A stretch of DNA of 64,000 nucleotides, taken from positions 62,001 to 126,000 of the forward strand of contig NZ_JASHJX010000002.1 of NCBI RefSeq assembly GCF_030732985.1. Direction: 5' to 3'. A model generated the notes under the pieces. That model was given only the letters and a program-made list of their open reading frames with translations. It had not been told where the DNA came from and ran no database searches. The stretch comes from Nioella sp. MMSF_3534 (lineage in GTDB: Bacteria > Pseudomonadota > Alphaproteobacteria > Rhodobacterales > Rhodobacteraceae). Below are positions 16,587-26,743 of this stretch, piece by piece; the first letter of the stretch is position 1, and each line of letters begins with the position of its first letter. The translations under genes were made by a program, and so were the position numbers.

Positions 16587-17297
16587 TCAGTCCACGCGTC
16601 GCACGAACAGCTGGTTGTTCTCAGCCCGCCGGGTTTCCAGCGTTTTTACATCCGCCACGATATCGGACAGCTTCTTCTTGCCATAGCTGCGCGTGTCGAA
16701 ATCGGGGTTCGCGGCCTGAATCTGCTGGCCAAGCGTACCAAGGTTGAACCAGTCGCTGTCCTGATCAATCGAATCCATCGCCCGGTAGATCAGGTCACGC
16801 ACCTCGGTCAGCTTGGCGGCCGGCTTGGCTGCGCCATCGGCGGGCTTGGTCGTCTCGCCTTCGATGTTCTCGATGAAGATGAACCGCTTGCAGGCCTGGC
16901 GGAACGCATCTGGGGTCTTCTTCTGACCGATGCCATAGACCTCCAGCCCCTGTTCCCGGATACGGCTGGCAAGCCGGGTGAAATCACTGTCGGAACTGAC
17001 CAAAACGAAGCCGTCGAAACGCGCGGTATGCAGCAGGTCCATCGCGTCGATCACAAGGGCGATATCGCTGGCGTTCTTTCCAACGGTATTGGCAGGCTGA
17101 TGGAAGGGCACCAGCCCGTGCTCCGCCTGTACCCGGTTCCAGCCTGCCATCTGCTGAGACGAGAAATCCCCGTAGATGCGGCGCACGCTGGCCTCTCCGA
17201 ACCGGGCGATTTCATCGAAGATCGCCTTGGCATGCTTGGGCGAGGTATTGTCCGCATCGACCAGAACGGCCAGCAGGGGGATTTTGGTTTGGGTCAC
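16587..17297 (-). CDS. NYN-domain ribonuclease-like protein with C-terminal OST-HTH/LOTUS-like module
   Basis: The protein has 236 residues. A PIN-like NYN nuclease domain occupies residues 8-140: acidic positions D14, D16 (VDADN), D78, D84, and D103/D105 (SSDSDF). A linker rich in Ala/Lys follows. Residues about 165-235 (LIYRAMDSI, NLGTLGQQIQAANPDFDTRSYGKKKLSDIV) match the OST-HTH/LOTUS RNA-binding fold. The combination suggests an RNA-targeting nuclease or RNA-silencing-like role; no partner is adjacent. Start GTG at 17297 is preferred because AAAGGAC lies 7 nt upstream. Confidence 0.8.
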   Translation of the reverse strand: MTQTKIPLLAVLVDADNTSPKHAKAIFDEIARFGEASVRRIYGDFSSQQMAGWNRVQAEHGLVPFHQPANTVGKNASDIALVIDAMDLLHTARFDGFVLVSSDSDFTRLASRIREQGLEVYGIGQKKTPDAFRQACKRFIFIENIEGETTKPADGAAKPAAKLTEVRDLIYRAMDSIDQDSDWFNLGTLGQQIQAANPDFDTRSYGKKKLSDIVADVKTLETRRAENNQLFVRRVD

Positions 17298-17405
17298 GGA
17301 CCTGTCCTTTTCGGCCGGGCCGGTGTGGCCCTGTTGCAAACAGGATGACGCCCCCGGATCGGGAAGTCGAGGGCGACGGCAGCATTCAACGCCTTGAACG
17401 GTGGG

Positions 17406-17840
17406 TCATTTGGTTGCCTCGGAAGTGTCGCAAGGGGTGCTTCCGGAAATCTGACTGGCCAGAAGCGTCGTTTCGTCCACGGTGAAGTTACCGGTGATCA
17501 CGATCTGCCCGCCTGTGATCGGCTCTTGTATCACGGGCGACATCAGCACCTGGTCGCAGACCACCAGATCCATCTCCTGCCCGATATGGGCAGCGGTGAT
17601 TTCCGCAAACAGGGTGGCGCCGCTGGCGTCGAAACTCAGCTCCAGCTGGGGCATTTGCGTTATGTCATTCACACTGGCCAATACCGCAAGGATGTGTTCG
17701 GGCGGGACGATAAATTCCTGCCCTGACACGCGCAGTTCAATCACCGCGCCTCCGGGCTGCGGGGCCGTGTCAGTGGCCCCCACCAAACCGCCAAGGGCGG
17801 TCACGAGGCCAGACAGAAATCCCAGGCCTTCGGGTTCCAT
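17406..17840 (-). CDS. Small protein with SecD P1-head-like domain
   Basis: The protein has 144 residues. Residues about 75-135 (LFAEITAAHIGQEM, VVCDQVLMSPVIQEPI, GGQIVITGNFTVDETTLLAS) closely resemble the P1 head subdomain of SecD, but no SecD membrane helices are present. The N-terminus (GFLSGLVTALGGLVGATDTA) is mildly hydrophobic and could be a weak signal or anchor. GGAGG lies 7 nt before the ATG. The function is unknown; it may be a periplasmic binding domain borrowed from the Sec machinery. Confidence 0.65.
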   Translation of the reverse strand: MEPEGLGFLSGLVTALGGLVGATDTAPQPGGAVIELRVSGQEFIVPPEHILAVLASVNDITQMPQLELSFDASGATLFAEITAAHIGQEMDLVVCDQVLMSPVIQEPITGGQIVITGNFTVDETTLLASQISGSTPCDTSEATK

Positions 17841-17879
17841 GACAGATCCTCCATGTCTGAACGGGAGGGCGCGGCGTGC

Positions 17880-18275
17880 CTATTTGCCCGGTGTCGGCGG
17901 TGCGTAGGTGCCCGCCACCTGCTGATCCCAGATCTCGTTCAGCCGGTCGGCCACGGTTTCGCGCGCGTCATTGTCGGAATCGGTGTTGAAGACGATGAGG
18001 AACGGCGCCGCGATTCCCGCCTCGATCGGGCAGATGATCAGCGCATCCACAACCTCGCCCCGCAGGTCATAGCCGCCGATGGTCCATTCGCTGCGCCCGG
18101 TGAAACCATCACCGCCATAGGTCGCGCGGTAGGCGTCGATCGTGGCTTCGGCCAGGCGCATGCATTCGGCCCGTTCATCGACGGACCCGAGGTCGGACAC
18201 CGTCCAGCCTTCGGCCTGCGCCATGCCCGCCGCCAACAGGATGCCAAGCCCGGAAATAAGAGCCATGGTCTTCAT
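17880..18275 (-). CDS. Secreted protein of unknown function
   Basis: The protein has 131 residues with a clear signal peptide (MKTMALISGLGILLAAGMAQA). The mature part holds two cysteines (AECMRLAEATIDAYRATYGGDG and ALIICPIEAG), consistent with one disulfide. No family is recognised. The ATG at 18275 has AGGAG about 8 nt upstream, so the longer open frame to 18383 is rejected. It shares direction and spacing with the SecD-head-like gene and the formaldehyde dehydrogenase gene but no operon link is evident. Confidence 0.7.
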   Translation of the reverse strand: MKTMALISGLGILLAAGMAQAEGWTVSDLGSVDERAECMRLAEATIDAYRATYGGDGFTGRSEWTIGGYDLRGEVVDALIICPIEAGIAAPFLIVFNTDSDNDARETVADRLNEIWDQQVAGTYAPPTPGK

Positions 18276-18345
18276 CTGGAAAACTCCTTTCCTGAAACCA
18301 GCCGATCCCCCGAAGGGAACCGGCCCTGACGTTACTATAGCACGT

Positions 18346-19458
<1,113 letters not shown>

Positions 19459-19554
19459 CAATCTTCCTCCCGGTTTCATCGTGTTGATCTGACCCTGTGA
19501 CAAAGCCGCTCGGGATTCAATGGAAGAGGAAAGGCGTCCGTCATTTTTGCAAAA

Positions 19555-19569
19555 GTGTGCCGATAACAC
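19555..19569. promoter_or_regulatory. GTGT-N7-ACAC dyad, distal copy
   Basis: AAGTGT, GCCGATA, ACAC: an inverted repeat with four-base arms and a seven-base centre. It lies in the divergent region between frmA and the first I78 gene, exactly 40 bp from a second copy. Confidence 0.5.
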
Positions 19570-19594
19570 ATATGGCTTGACTCTCCCCTTGTAA

Positions 19595-19609
19595 GTGTCG
19601 ATTATACAC
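19595..19609. promoter_or_regulatory. GTGT-N7-ACAC dyad, proximal copy
   Basis: AAGTGT, CGATTAT, ACAC: the same arms and spacing as the dyad at 19555, shifted by 40 bp, about four helical turns. It overlaps the likely -10 region of the I78 cluster (TTGACT at 19577, TTATAC at 19602) and ends 22 nt before its first ATG. Confidence 0.5.
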
Positions 19610-19631
19610 CTATAGACAAGGAGACATACCA

Positions 19632-19892
19632 ATGAAACATTTCGCCCTGATTGCCGCCCTGGCCGCGACCACGACCCCCGCCCTGGCAGAGCTGAACCTT
19701 GCCGACAGCTGCGGCGCGTCGCGCTATCAGTCCCTGATCGGCCAGCCCGCTATTGTTGCGGATCTGATGGCAGAGGCCAACATGGCCCGCGTCCTGCGCC
19801 CCGGCATGATGACCACGATGATCTACATCGCCGATCGTATGAACATCGCCGTTGACGAAAACGACATCATCGAACGGGTCTATTGCGGATGA
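19632..19892 (+). CDS. Secreted I78-family peptidase inhibitor-like protein, copy 1
   Basis: The precursor has 86 residues with a signal peptide ending ATTTPALA. The mature part follows the I78 (fungal elastase inhibitor-like) pattern: [13 protein letters not shown], a basic RVLRPG, an [12 protein letters not shown] stretch and terminal VYCG, so two cysteines bracket the domain. AAGGAG lies just upstream of the ATG. It is the first of three tandem genes. It probably acts in the periplasm or outside the cell against proteases, but the target is unknown. Confidence 0.8.
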   Translation: MKHFALIAALAATTTPALAELNLADSCGASRYQSLIGQPAIVADLMAEANMARVLRPGMMTTMIYIADRMNIAVDENDIIERVYCG

Positions 19893-20236
19893 AACGCCTT
19901 GCCACGACCCTCGCCATCCTGTTTGTCGGCGCAGCCCCGACGTTTGCCCAAGGGATCTCTGCCACCTATTTTCCGGGCACGGAAACGGGCCTGACACATC
20001 CGAACCCCTATGAAGCATCTGGTGGCTTCCCCGTTCACGACACCTCCCGCATGTGTGGTGCGAACCTGTATCAGCATCTGGTTGGGCAGCCCCTATCCTA
20101 TGCCCACACGGCCGGGGCAACGCACGGGGCTCGGATTCTCCAGTTCGGTCAGGTGAGAAATTTCAACCACATCGCTGACCGCCTGAATTTTGAAATTCAC
20201 CTGGATCAAACAGTTTTCCGCGTGTTCTGCGGATAG
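19889..20236 (+). CDS. Secreted I78-like protein, copy 2
   Basis: The precursor has 115 residues with signal peptide [20 protein letters not shown]. After a variable 35-residue segment it repeats the pattern CGANLYQHLVGQP, RILQFG, HIADRLNFEIH, VFCG. The usual RPG inhibitory-loop neighbourhood is altered (LQFGQVRNF), so it may have a different target or have lost activity. ATG at 19889 overlaps the stop of copy 1 as ATGA, implying coupled translation. Confidence 0.75.
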   Translation: MKRLATTLAILFVGAAPTFAQGISATYFPGTETGLTHPNPYEASGGFPVHDTSRMCGANLYQHLVGQPLSYAHTAGATHGARILQFGQVRNFNHIADRLNFEIHLDQTVFRVFCG

Positions 20237-20253
20237 GCGCAGACATCCCTTTC

Positions 20254-20718
20254 ATGAAAGCACATTCCAAGATGAAAAACTCTATTCTCACCATCGCATT
20301 CCTCGCCACCGTGACCCAGATGATCGGCAACGCCGCGATGGCCAACACCATCATCCAACCTCATTGCAACACGGGCAGCCGCTGCCAGGCGGCCATGGAA
20401 GGCACGGTAAACTCTTCCCATGCAGGACCAAGCTGGGAATTGGGCCCTGTCATCCCAGTTTCTGGCTCAGTCGCCGTGTGTACCGCCACAGAAGGCTGTG
20501 ACCCGGTTGTCCGCACCCCGGTGATTGTCGACAACAATTGCGCATTGACGGAGGTGGAAAGCCTTATCGGCCATCCGATCGAGATCACCGGACAGTATGA
20601 TCTGTCGCCTCGCGTCTTTTCCGCCGAGCGCATGGCCGGGACGATGGATTACTGGCCCTGGCGGTTCAACGTTTTCGTGGACGCGGACGGTATGATTACG
20701 CAGGCCTTCTGCGGATGA
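20254..20718 (+). CDS. Secreted I78-like protein with N-terminal insertion, copy 3
   Basis: The precursor has 154 residues, or 148 if translation starts at the ATG at 20272. A signal-like segment ILTIAFLATVTQMIGNAAMA is followed by a Cys-containing region of about 70 residues not found in the other copies. The last 60 residues repeat CALTEVESLIGHPIE, RVFSAERMAG, RFNVFVDAD and AFCG. The domain is the most diverged of the three. It begins 17 nt after copy 2 and no good ribosome site is visible, so it may rely on coupling. Confidence 0.7.
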   Translation: MKAHSKMKNSILTIAFLATVTQMIGNAAMANTIIQPHCNTGSRCQAAMEGTVNSSHAGPSWELGPVIPVSGSVAVCTATEGCDPVVRTPVIVDNNCALTEVESLIGHPIEITGQYDLSPRVFSAERMAGTMDYWPWRFNVFVDADGMITQAFCG

Positions 20719-20803
20719 CTTGCGCCCGGCGCTGATTCGTCCTATATCCCCTTCAACAGCGGCGCGTCGGCCTCTACCCCCGACGCTCCACCGGGAAATA
20801 TCA

Positions 20804-20826
20804 ACGGGCCGCGCGCCCGTTTTTTT
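20804..20826 (+). terminator. Intrinsic terminator or attenuator directly before rimP
   Basis: ACGGGC (20804-20809) pairs with GCCCGT (20815-20820) around a CGCGC loop, followed by six T. It may end the I78 cluster transcript. Its T-run finishes 12 nt before the rimP ATG, so it could equally attenuate the rimP-nusA-infB operon. Confidence 0.7.
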
Positions 20827-20838
20827 GTGTTTGGACCC

Positions 20839-21429
20839 ATGTCAGACCTGATTGCCAAAACCGCTATGGATCGCCGCCTGGCCGATATCCTGACCCCCTT
20901 GATCGAAGGGATGGGGTTCGAACTGGTGCGCATCCGCCTGATGAGCGGAAAGACCATGACGCTGCAGATCATGGCCGAACGTCCCGAGGGCGGGATCGAG
21001 GTCGATCAATGCGCCGAGATCTCAACCGCGGTCAGCGCCCTTCTGGATGTCGAAGACCCGATTGAAGACAACTACACGCTGGAAGTGTCCAGCCCCGGGA
21101 TCGACCGGCCGCTGACCCGGCTAAAGGATTTCGACACCTGGCAAGGCTATGAGGCCAAGCTGGAAACCGCTGAACTGATCGACGGGCGGCGCCGCTTCAA
21201 GGGCGAGCTTGCCGGGATCGACGGCGACGAAGTGCTGATCAACCTGGTGGATGAAAAGGGCGACCCCGTCACCATCGGGCTGGAGTTCGACTGGCTGACG
21301 GACGCCAAGCTGGTCCTGACCGACGACCTGATCACTGAAATGCTGCGCCAGCGCAAGGCGGCGGGCACCATCGACGAATCCCAATTCGACGAGATTGAAA
21401 CCGAAGAGCCTGGAAAGGCGGAGGACTGA
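20839..21429 (+). CDS. rimP: Ribosome maturation factor RimP
   Basis: The protein has 196 residues. It assists 30S subunit assembly. [36 protein letters not shown] and [20 protein letters not shown] are the defining segments of the N-terminal domain; an SH3-like C-terminal domain follows. ATG at 20839 is chosen; a GTG at 20827 abuts the terminator hairpin. There is no strong ribosome site. It heads the conserved rimP-nusA-ylxR-infB operon. Confidence 0.92.
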   Translation: MSDLIAKTAMDRRLADILTPLIEGMGFELVRIRLMSGKTMTLQIMAERPEGGIEVDQCAEISTAVSALLDVEDPIEDNYTLEVSSPGIDRPLTRLKDFDTWQGYEAKLETAELIDGRRRFKGELAGIDGDEVLINLVDEKGDPVTIGLEFDWLTDAKLVLTDDLITEMLRQRKAAGTIDESQFDEIETEEPGKAED

Positions 21430-21432
21430 CCC

Positions 21433-23058
21433 ATGGCAATCACCAGTGCAAACCAGCTGGAGCTTCTGCAAACCGCCGAGGCCGTTGCCCGCGAGAAGAT
21501 GATCGACCCCGGTCTGGTGGTCGAGGCGATGGAAGAATCGCTCGCCCGTGCCGCCAAGTCGCGCTACGGGTCCGAGCTGGATATCCGTGTGCACATCGAC
21601 CGCCGGACCGGCAAGGCCACCTTCACCCGCGTGCGTACCGTGGTTGAAGAGGTAGAGAACCACTTCACCGAACTGACCGTCCGCGACGCCCGCGCCTTCA
21701 AGGAAGACGCAGAGATCGGCGACGAGATCATCGACGAGGTTCCCCCGGTCGAGATGGGCCGGATCGCCGCGCAAAGCGCCAAGCAGGTGATCCTGCAAAA
21801 GGTGCGCGAGGCCGAGCGGGATCGCCAGTACGAAGAATTCAAGGACCGCAAGGGCACGATCATCAACGGTCAGGTCAAGCGCGAGGAATATGGCAACGTC
21901 ATCGTCGATATCGGCCGTGGCGAAGCGGTTCTGCGCCGGAATGAAAAGATCGGCCGCGAGAGCTATCGCCCGAATGACCGGATCCGCGTCTTCATCAAGG
22001 ATGTGCGCCGCGAACCGCGCGGGCCGCAGATTTTCCTCAGCCGTACCGCGCCGGAGTTCATGGCCGAGCTGTTCAAGATGGAAGTGCCGGAAATCTATGA
22101 CGGCATCATCGAGATCAAGGCCGTCGCCCGTGACCCAGGTTCGCGTGCCAAGATCGCTGTCATTTCCTATGACAACTCGATTGACCCCGTCGGGGCCTGC
22201 GTCGGTATGCGCGGCAGCCGGGTTCAGGCCGTCGTGAACGAACTCCAGGGCGAAAAGATCGACATCATCCCGTGGAATGACGATCAGCCGACCTTCCTTG
22301 TAAACGCGCTGCAACCTGCGGAAGTGTCCAAGGTTGTTCTGGATGAAGACGCCGGCAAGATCGAGGTCGTGGTTCCCGATGATCAGCTGTCGCTGGCCAT
22401 TGGCCGCCGCGGTCAGAACGTGCGGCTGGCCTCTCAGCTGACGGGGCTGGATATCGACATTCTGACCGAGGAAGAAGAAAGCGCCCGTCGCCAGGCCGAA
22501 TTCGCCGAGCGGACGCAGGTCTTCATGGACAGCCTCGACCTGGACGAATTCTTCGCGCAGCTGCTGGTCTCCGAAGGCTTCACCTCGCTGGAAGAAGTCG
22601 CCTATGTGGAGCTGGATGAACTGCTGGTCATCGAAGGCGTCGACGAGGACACCGCGAACGAGTTGCAGGCCCGTGCCCGCGACTATCTGGAAGAGCAGAA
22701 CCGCAAGGCGCTGGAACAGGCCCGTGAACTGGGTGTGGAACAGAGCCTTATTGATTTCGAAGGTCTGACACCCCAGATGCTGGTGGCCCTTGGCGAAGAC
22801 GATGTGAAAACGCTGGAAGATTTCGCAACCTGCGCCGATTGGGAACTGGCGGGCGGCTGGACCACCGTGGACGGTCAGCGCGTCAAGGATGACGGCCTTC
22901 TGGAACAGTTCGACGTGAGCCTCGAGGAAGCTCAGAACATGGTGATGACCGCGCGCCTGCAACTGGGCTGGGTCACCATCGAGGAACTGGAAGCGCAAGC
23001 CGCAGCCGAAGCGGAAGCGGCGGCAGCCGAAGCAGCAGAAGAGGAGTCCGAGGCCTGA
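21433..23058 (+). CDS. nusA: Transcription termination/antitermination factor NusA
   Basis: The protein has 541 residues. It binds RNA polymerase and RNA to control pausing, termination and antitermination. It contains an N-terminal RNAP-binding domain, S1 domain (GTIINGQVKREEYGNVIVDIGRGEAVL), tandem KH domains (CVGMRGSRVQAVVNEL and AIGRRGQNVRLASQLTG), then two helix-hairpin-helix acidic repeats. The last 25 residues are an Ala/Glu tail. GGAGG lies about 8 nt before the ATG, within the 3' end of rimP. Confidence 0.96.
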   Translation: MAITSANQLELLQTAEAVAREKMIDPGLVVEAMEESLARAAKSRYGSELDIRVHIDRRTGKATFTRVRTVVEEVENHFTELTVRDARAFKEDAEIGDEIIDEVPPVEMGRIAAQSAKQVILQKVREAERDRQYEEFKDRKGTIINGQVKREEYGNVIVDIGRGEAVLRRNEKIGRESYRPNDRIRVFIKDVRREPRGPQIFLSRTAPEFMAELFKMEVPEIYDGIIEIKAVARDPGSRAKIAVISYDNSIDPVGACVGMRGSRVQAVVNELQGEKIDIIPWNDDQPTFLVNALQPAEVSKVVLDEDAGKIEVVVPDDQLSLAIGRRGQNVRLASQLTGLDIDILTEEEESARRQAEFAERTQVFMDSLDLDEFFAQLLVSEGFTSLEEVAYVELDELLVIEGVDEDTANELQARARDYLEEQNRKALEQARELGVEQSLIDFEGLTPQMLVALGEDDVKTLEDFATCADWELAGGWTTVDGQRVKDDGLLEQFDVSLEEAQNMVMTARLQLGWVTIEELEAQAAAEAEAAAAEAAEEESEA

Positions 23059-23082
23059 TCGCAGGTCTCGGGGATGCAGCCC

Positions 23083-23712
23083 ATGACACGGGGCGGTCGA
23101 ACCAAATCGCGCGATGAGGCCGAACGGCGCTGCATCGCCACCGGAGAAACCCAGCCGAAGGCCGGGTTGATCCGCTTTGTCGTGGGTCCGGGCGACGTGA
23201 TTGTCCCGGATGTCGCAGAGCGGTTGCCCGGTCGGGGCATCTGGGTTTCGGCCGATCCGGCTGCGCTGGCGCTGGCCGTCAAGAAGAACCTGTTCGCCCG
23301 TGGGGCAAAGCAGCAAGTGACGGTTCCCGCCGATCTGGCGGAACAGGTCGAAACCCTGCTGGCGCGCCGTGTGATCGAGCTGATCTCGCTGGCGCGGAAG
23401 TCCGGCAAGGCGGTGGCCGGGTTTGAAAAAGTAAAAGGCTGGCTGGCGGATGGTCATGCCCGCGTTCTGTTCCAGGCCTCTGACGGCTCGGAACGGGGAA
23501 AATCGAAACTCTGGACGCCCGAAGGGGGCCGATTTTTCGGCTGTTTGACGGCAGATGAATTGGGTTTGGCATTCGGGCGCCAACATGTGATACATGGCGC
23601 GCTTGCGGCTGGCGGACTCGAACGACGTGTAGTAGAGGAGGCCTCGAAGCTGCGAGGCCTGCGCGGCACATACGGCGAACATATCGCCGGGAAGGATACG
23701 AAAGACGTATGA
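23083..23712 (+). CDS. YlxR-type RNA-binding protein fused to an L7Ae-like domain
   Basis: This protein of about 209 residues is always found between nusA and infB in alphaproteobacteria. The N-terminal DUF448/YlxR domain is [19 protein letters not shown] and [13 protein letters not shown]. Residues from about 85 ([26 protein letters not shown]) resemble a ribosomal L7Ae/eL8 RNA-binding domain. It is presumed to act in RNA or nucleoid regulation. The ATG at 23083 ([17 protein letters not shown]) is preferred; an ATG three codons earlier (23074) is possible. It overlaps infB by 4 nt. Confidence 0.88.
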   Translation: MTRGGRTKSRDEAERRCIATGETQPKAGLIRFVVGPGDVIVPDVAERLPGRGIWVSADPAALALAVKKNLFARGAKQQVTVPADLAEQVETLLARRVIELISLARKSGKAVAGFEKVKGWLADGHARVLFQASDGSERGKSKLWTPEGGRFFGCLTADELGLAFGRQHVIHGALAAGGLERRVVEEASKLRGLRGTYGEHIAGKDTKDV

Positions 23713-26207
23713 GCGATCAAGACGGTAAAAAACCCCTCGGACTTTCTGGCGGCGCCCGCTCGGGCCGCGTGAACCAGAGCTTTTCGCGTGGGCGGACAAA
23801 GAGTGTGGTGGTGGAAACCAAACGCAAACGCGTTGTGGTGCCCAAGCCGGGCTCATCCTCGTCCGGGCAGTCCGATGCGCCGCGTCGGCCTTCGGGTGTT
23901 TCCGACGCAGAGATGGAGCGCCGGCTGAAAGCCTTGCAGGCCGCCAAGGCCCGCGAGTCCGAAGAAGCTGAGCGCCGCGAACGCGAAGAGCGCGAACGCG
24001 AGGAAGAACGCGCGCGTCGCAAGGCCGAGATCGAGGCCAAGGAACGCGAAGAACGCGAGCGCGAAGAGGCGCTGAAGGCCAAGGCCGAAGAAGACGAGCG
24101 CCGCAAGCGCGAGGAAGAGGAACGCCGCGCCGCTGAACGTGCTGCACCCGCTGCCTCACCGGCTGCGGATGCACCCGCCGGCGCCAAGGAAGACCGCACC
24201 GCGCGGCCCGTGCCAACCAAGACCGGCGCGCCGACCCCGGCCAAGCGGGACAACAAGGACCGCGACGATAAAGGCGGGCGCGGAAAAGGTGGCGAACGCG
24301 ATGGCCGCCGGTCCGGCAAGCTGACCGTTAACCAGGCGCTGACCGGTGGCGAAGGCGGGCGGCAACGATCCATGGCCGCCATGAAACGCAAGCAGGAACG
24401 CGCACGGCAGAAGGCCATGGGCGGCCACCAGGAACGCGAAAAGATCGTGCGTGACGTGCAGGTGCCCGAGGCCATCGTGGTTTCGGAACTGGCGAACCGC
24501 ATGGCCGAGCGGGTGGCCGATGTGGTGAAAGAGCTCATGAAAATGGGCATGATGGTCACGCAGAACCAGTCGATCGACCAGGACACCGCGGAACTGATCG
24601 TCGAGGAATTCGGCCACCGCATGGTGCGCGTATCCGATTCCGACGTCGAAGACGTGATCGACACGGTCGAGGACAATCCGGAAGACCTGAAGCCCCGTGC
24701 CCCGGTCATCACCATCATGGGCCACGTGGACCACGGCAAGACCTCGCTTCTGGATGCGATCCGCAACGCCAAGGTGGTTGCCGGTGAAGCGGGCGGGATC
24801 ACCCAGCATATCGGTGCCTACCAGGTGACGACCGACGGCGGCCAGCTGCTGACCTTCCTCGATACGCCCGGCCACGCCGCGTTTACCTCGATGCGGGCTC
24901 GTGGTGCGCAGGTGACGGATATCGTGGTTCTGGTCGTGGCCGCTGACGATGCGGTGATGCCGCAGACGGTCGAGGCGATCAATCACGCCAAGGCCGCCGG
25001 GGTTCCGATGATCGTGGCGATCAACAAGATCGACAAACCGGCCGCCGACCCGATGAAGGTGCGTACCGACCTGCTGCAACACGAGGTTGTCGTGGAACAG
25101 ATGTCGGGCGAGGTTCAGGACGTTGAAGTGTCGGCCCATACCGGTCAGGGGCTTGATGAACTGCTGGACGCCATCGCGCTGCAGGCGGAAATCCTCGAGC
25201 TTAAGGCCAACCCTGACCGGGCTGCCTCTGGTGCTGTCATCGAAGCGCAGCTCGATGTGGGTCGCGGCCCCGTGGCTACCGTTCTGGTTCAGAACGGCAC
25301 GCTCAAGCAGGGTGATATCTTCGTTGTGGGTGAGCAGTGGGGTAAAGTCCGCGCGCTGATCAACGACAAGGGCGACCGTGTGAAAGAGGCCGGGCCTTCG
25401 GTTCCGGTCGAGGTTCTGGGCCTCAATGGCACGCCCGAAGCGGGTGATGTTCTGAACGTGGTCGATACCGAGGCGCAGGCCCGTGAAATCGCCGACTACC
25501 GTGAACAGGCCGCCAAGGACCGTCGCGCCGCCGCCGGTGCGGCCACCACGCTCGATCAGCTGATGGCCAAGGCCAAGGCGGATCAGAACGTGGCGGAACT
25601 GCCGGTTCTGGTGAAGGCCGATGTGCAGGGCTCTGCCGAAGCCATCGCTCAGGCGCTGGAAAAGGTGGGCAACGAGGAAGTGCGCGTGCGCATCCTGCAT
25701 TCCGGCGTGGGTGCGATCACCGAATCCGATATCGGCCTTGCCGAAGCGTCCGGTGCACCGGTGATCGGCTTCAACGTCCGGGCCAACGCGCCCGCACGCA
25801 ACGCTGCGAACCAGAAGGGTGTGGAAATCCGCTATTACTCGGTGATCTACGACCTTGTGGACGACGTGAAGAAAGCGGCCTCTGGCTTGCTCTCTGCCGA
25901 AGTGCGCGAGAACTTCATCGGGTATGCCGAGATCAAGGACACCTTCCGCGTATCCGGTGTCGGCAACGTGGCTGGCTGTCTGGTGACCGAAGGCGTTGCC
26001 CGCCGGTCTGCCGGGGTGCGCCTGCTGCGCGACAACGTGGTGATCCACGAAGGCACGCTGAAAACGCTCAAGCGCTTCAAGGACGAGGTCAAGGAAGTCC
26101 AGTCCGGTCAGGAATGCGGTATGGCGTTTGAGAACTACGACGATGTGCGTAAGGGCGATGTCATCGAGATCTTCGAGCGGGAGGAGGTCGAGCGGTCGCT
26201 GGACTGA
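23709..26207 (+). CDS. infB: Translation initiation factor IF-2
   Basis: The 832-residue GTPase delivers initiator fMet-tRNA to the 30S subunit. The N-terminal 50 residues form an IF2-associated domain; residues about 60-150 are a highly charged Glu/Arg/Lys coiled coil followed by a Pro/Ala linker. G1 is GHVDHGKTS near residue 338, G3 DTPGHAAF near 386, G4 NKID near 438. Domains II, III and the C-terminal fMet-tRNA-binding domain follow. It closes the operon, followed by a strong terminator. Confidence 0.97.
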   Translation: MSDQDGKKPLGLSGGARSGRVNQSFSRGRTKSVVVETKRKRVVVPKPGSSSSGQSDAPRRPSGVSDAEMERRLKALQAAKARESEEAERREREEREREEERARRKAEIEAKEREEREREEALKAKAEEDERRKREEEERRAAERAAPAASPAADAPAGAKEDRTARPVPTKTGAPTPAKRDNKDRDDKGGRGKGGERDGRRSGKLTVNQALTGGEGGRQRSMAAMKRKQERARQKAMGGHQEREKIVRDVQVPEAIVVSELANRMAERVADVVKELMKMGMMVTQNQSIDQDTAELIVEEFGHRMVRVSDSDVEDVIDTVEDNPEDLKPRAPVITIMGHVDHGKTSLLDAIRNAKVVAGEAGGITQHIGAYQVTTDGGQLLTFLDTPGHAAFTSMRARGAQVTDIVVLVVAADDAVMPQTVEAINHAKAAGVPMIVAINKIDKPAADPMKVRTDLLQHEVVVEQMSGEVQDVEVSAHTGQGLDELLDAIALQAEILELKANPDRAASGAVIEAQLDVGRGPVATVLVQNGTLKQGDIFVVGEQWGKVRALINDKGDRVKEAGPSVPVEVLGLNGTPEAGDVLNVVDTEAQAREIADYREQAAKDRRAAAGAATTLDQLMAKAKADQNVAELPVLVKADVQGSAEAIAQALEKVGNEEVRVRILHSGVGAITESDIGLAEASGAPVIGFNVRANAPARNAANQKGVEIRYYSVIYDLVDDVKKAASGLLSAEVRENFIGYAEIKDTFRVSGVGNVAGCLVTEGVARRSAGVRLLRDNVVIHEGTLKTLKRFKDEVKEVQSGQECGMAFENYDDVRKGDVIEIFEREEVERSLD

Positions 26208-26229
26208 TCTCTGCCAAGCTCCAAAAACA

Positions 26230-26258
26230 AAGGGCGGTCCCAACGGGCCGCCCTTCTT
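26230..26258 (+). terminator. Intrinsic terminator of the rimP-infB operon
   Basis: AAGGGCGG (26230-26237) pairs with CCGCCCTT (26248-26255), followed by a short T-rich stretch (CTTGCTTCTCT). It stands between infB and the convergent cytochrome gene and can serve both directions. Confidence 0.8.
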
Positions 26259-26278
26259 GCTTCTCTGACATGAGTTGA

Positions 26279-26743
26279 TCAGTCAGACGCTTCATCTTCC
26301 ATCATCTCACCAAACTGCGCGAGGAAGGCGTAGATATCTATCGCGCCTTCTTCATCAACGCGCTGCGGGGTCATGGTAGACCGGCCACGTTCGCCCGTAG
26401 CTTCGGTCAGGAAGGCCGTGGCGTTCGGAATATAGGCGGCGAAGCTGGCCTCGTCCCAGGTGATCTCGGCCGCATGGGCCGCTTCCATCAGAGAAGAGTA
26501 CCGGAAACCCTCGACGCTTCCTGCCACTGCGCCCACGATACCATACAGGTTAGGGCCCGTGCGGCCATTGCGGCCCGCCAGCACGTTATCATCCGCGTCA
26601 CGCACGACATGGCAGGAAACGCAGTTGCGGTTAAACAGGTTTTCACCGGCCTCTGCATCCCCGGACGGGCCAGCACCGTGGCTGTCAGCGAAAGCCATGG
26701 GCGCGGAAAGAAGCGCTGCGGCGAGTGTCAATTTGCGGATCAT
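26279..26743 (-). CDS. Cytochrome c2-type class I cytochrome c
   Basis: The precursor has 154 residues with signal peptide [19 protein letters not shown]. One heme site is CVSCH at 41-45; Met124 (RSTMTPQ) is the probable sixth ligand. The segments [16 protein letters not shown] and LTEATGERG follow the c2/c550 family of Rhodobacter and Paracoccus, which carry electrons in the periplasm between the bc1 complex and oxidases. The C-terminus is acidic (EMMEDEASD). It is a single gene, divergent from hslV. It could be the cycA homologue, but paralogues are common. Confidence 0.85.
   Translation of the reverse strand: MIRKLTLAAALLSAPMAFADSHGAGPSGDAEAGENLFNRNCVSCHVVRDADDNVLAGRNGRTGPNLYGIVGAVAGSVEGFRYSSLMEAAHAAEITWDEASFAAYIPNATAFLTEATGERGRSTMTPQRVDEEGAIDIYAFLAQFGEMMEDEASD

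Noticed and set aside
21121-24216. A long open frame (about 1000 codons) on the minus strand opposite rimP-nusA-ylxR-infB
   Set aside because: It is a high-GC shadow frame: composition is low-complexity, it has no family motif, and the plus-strand genes are unmistakable.
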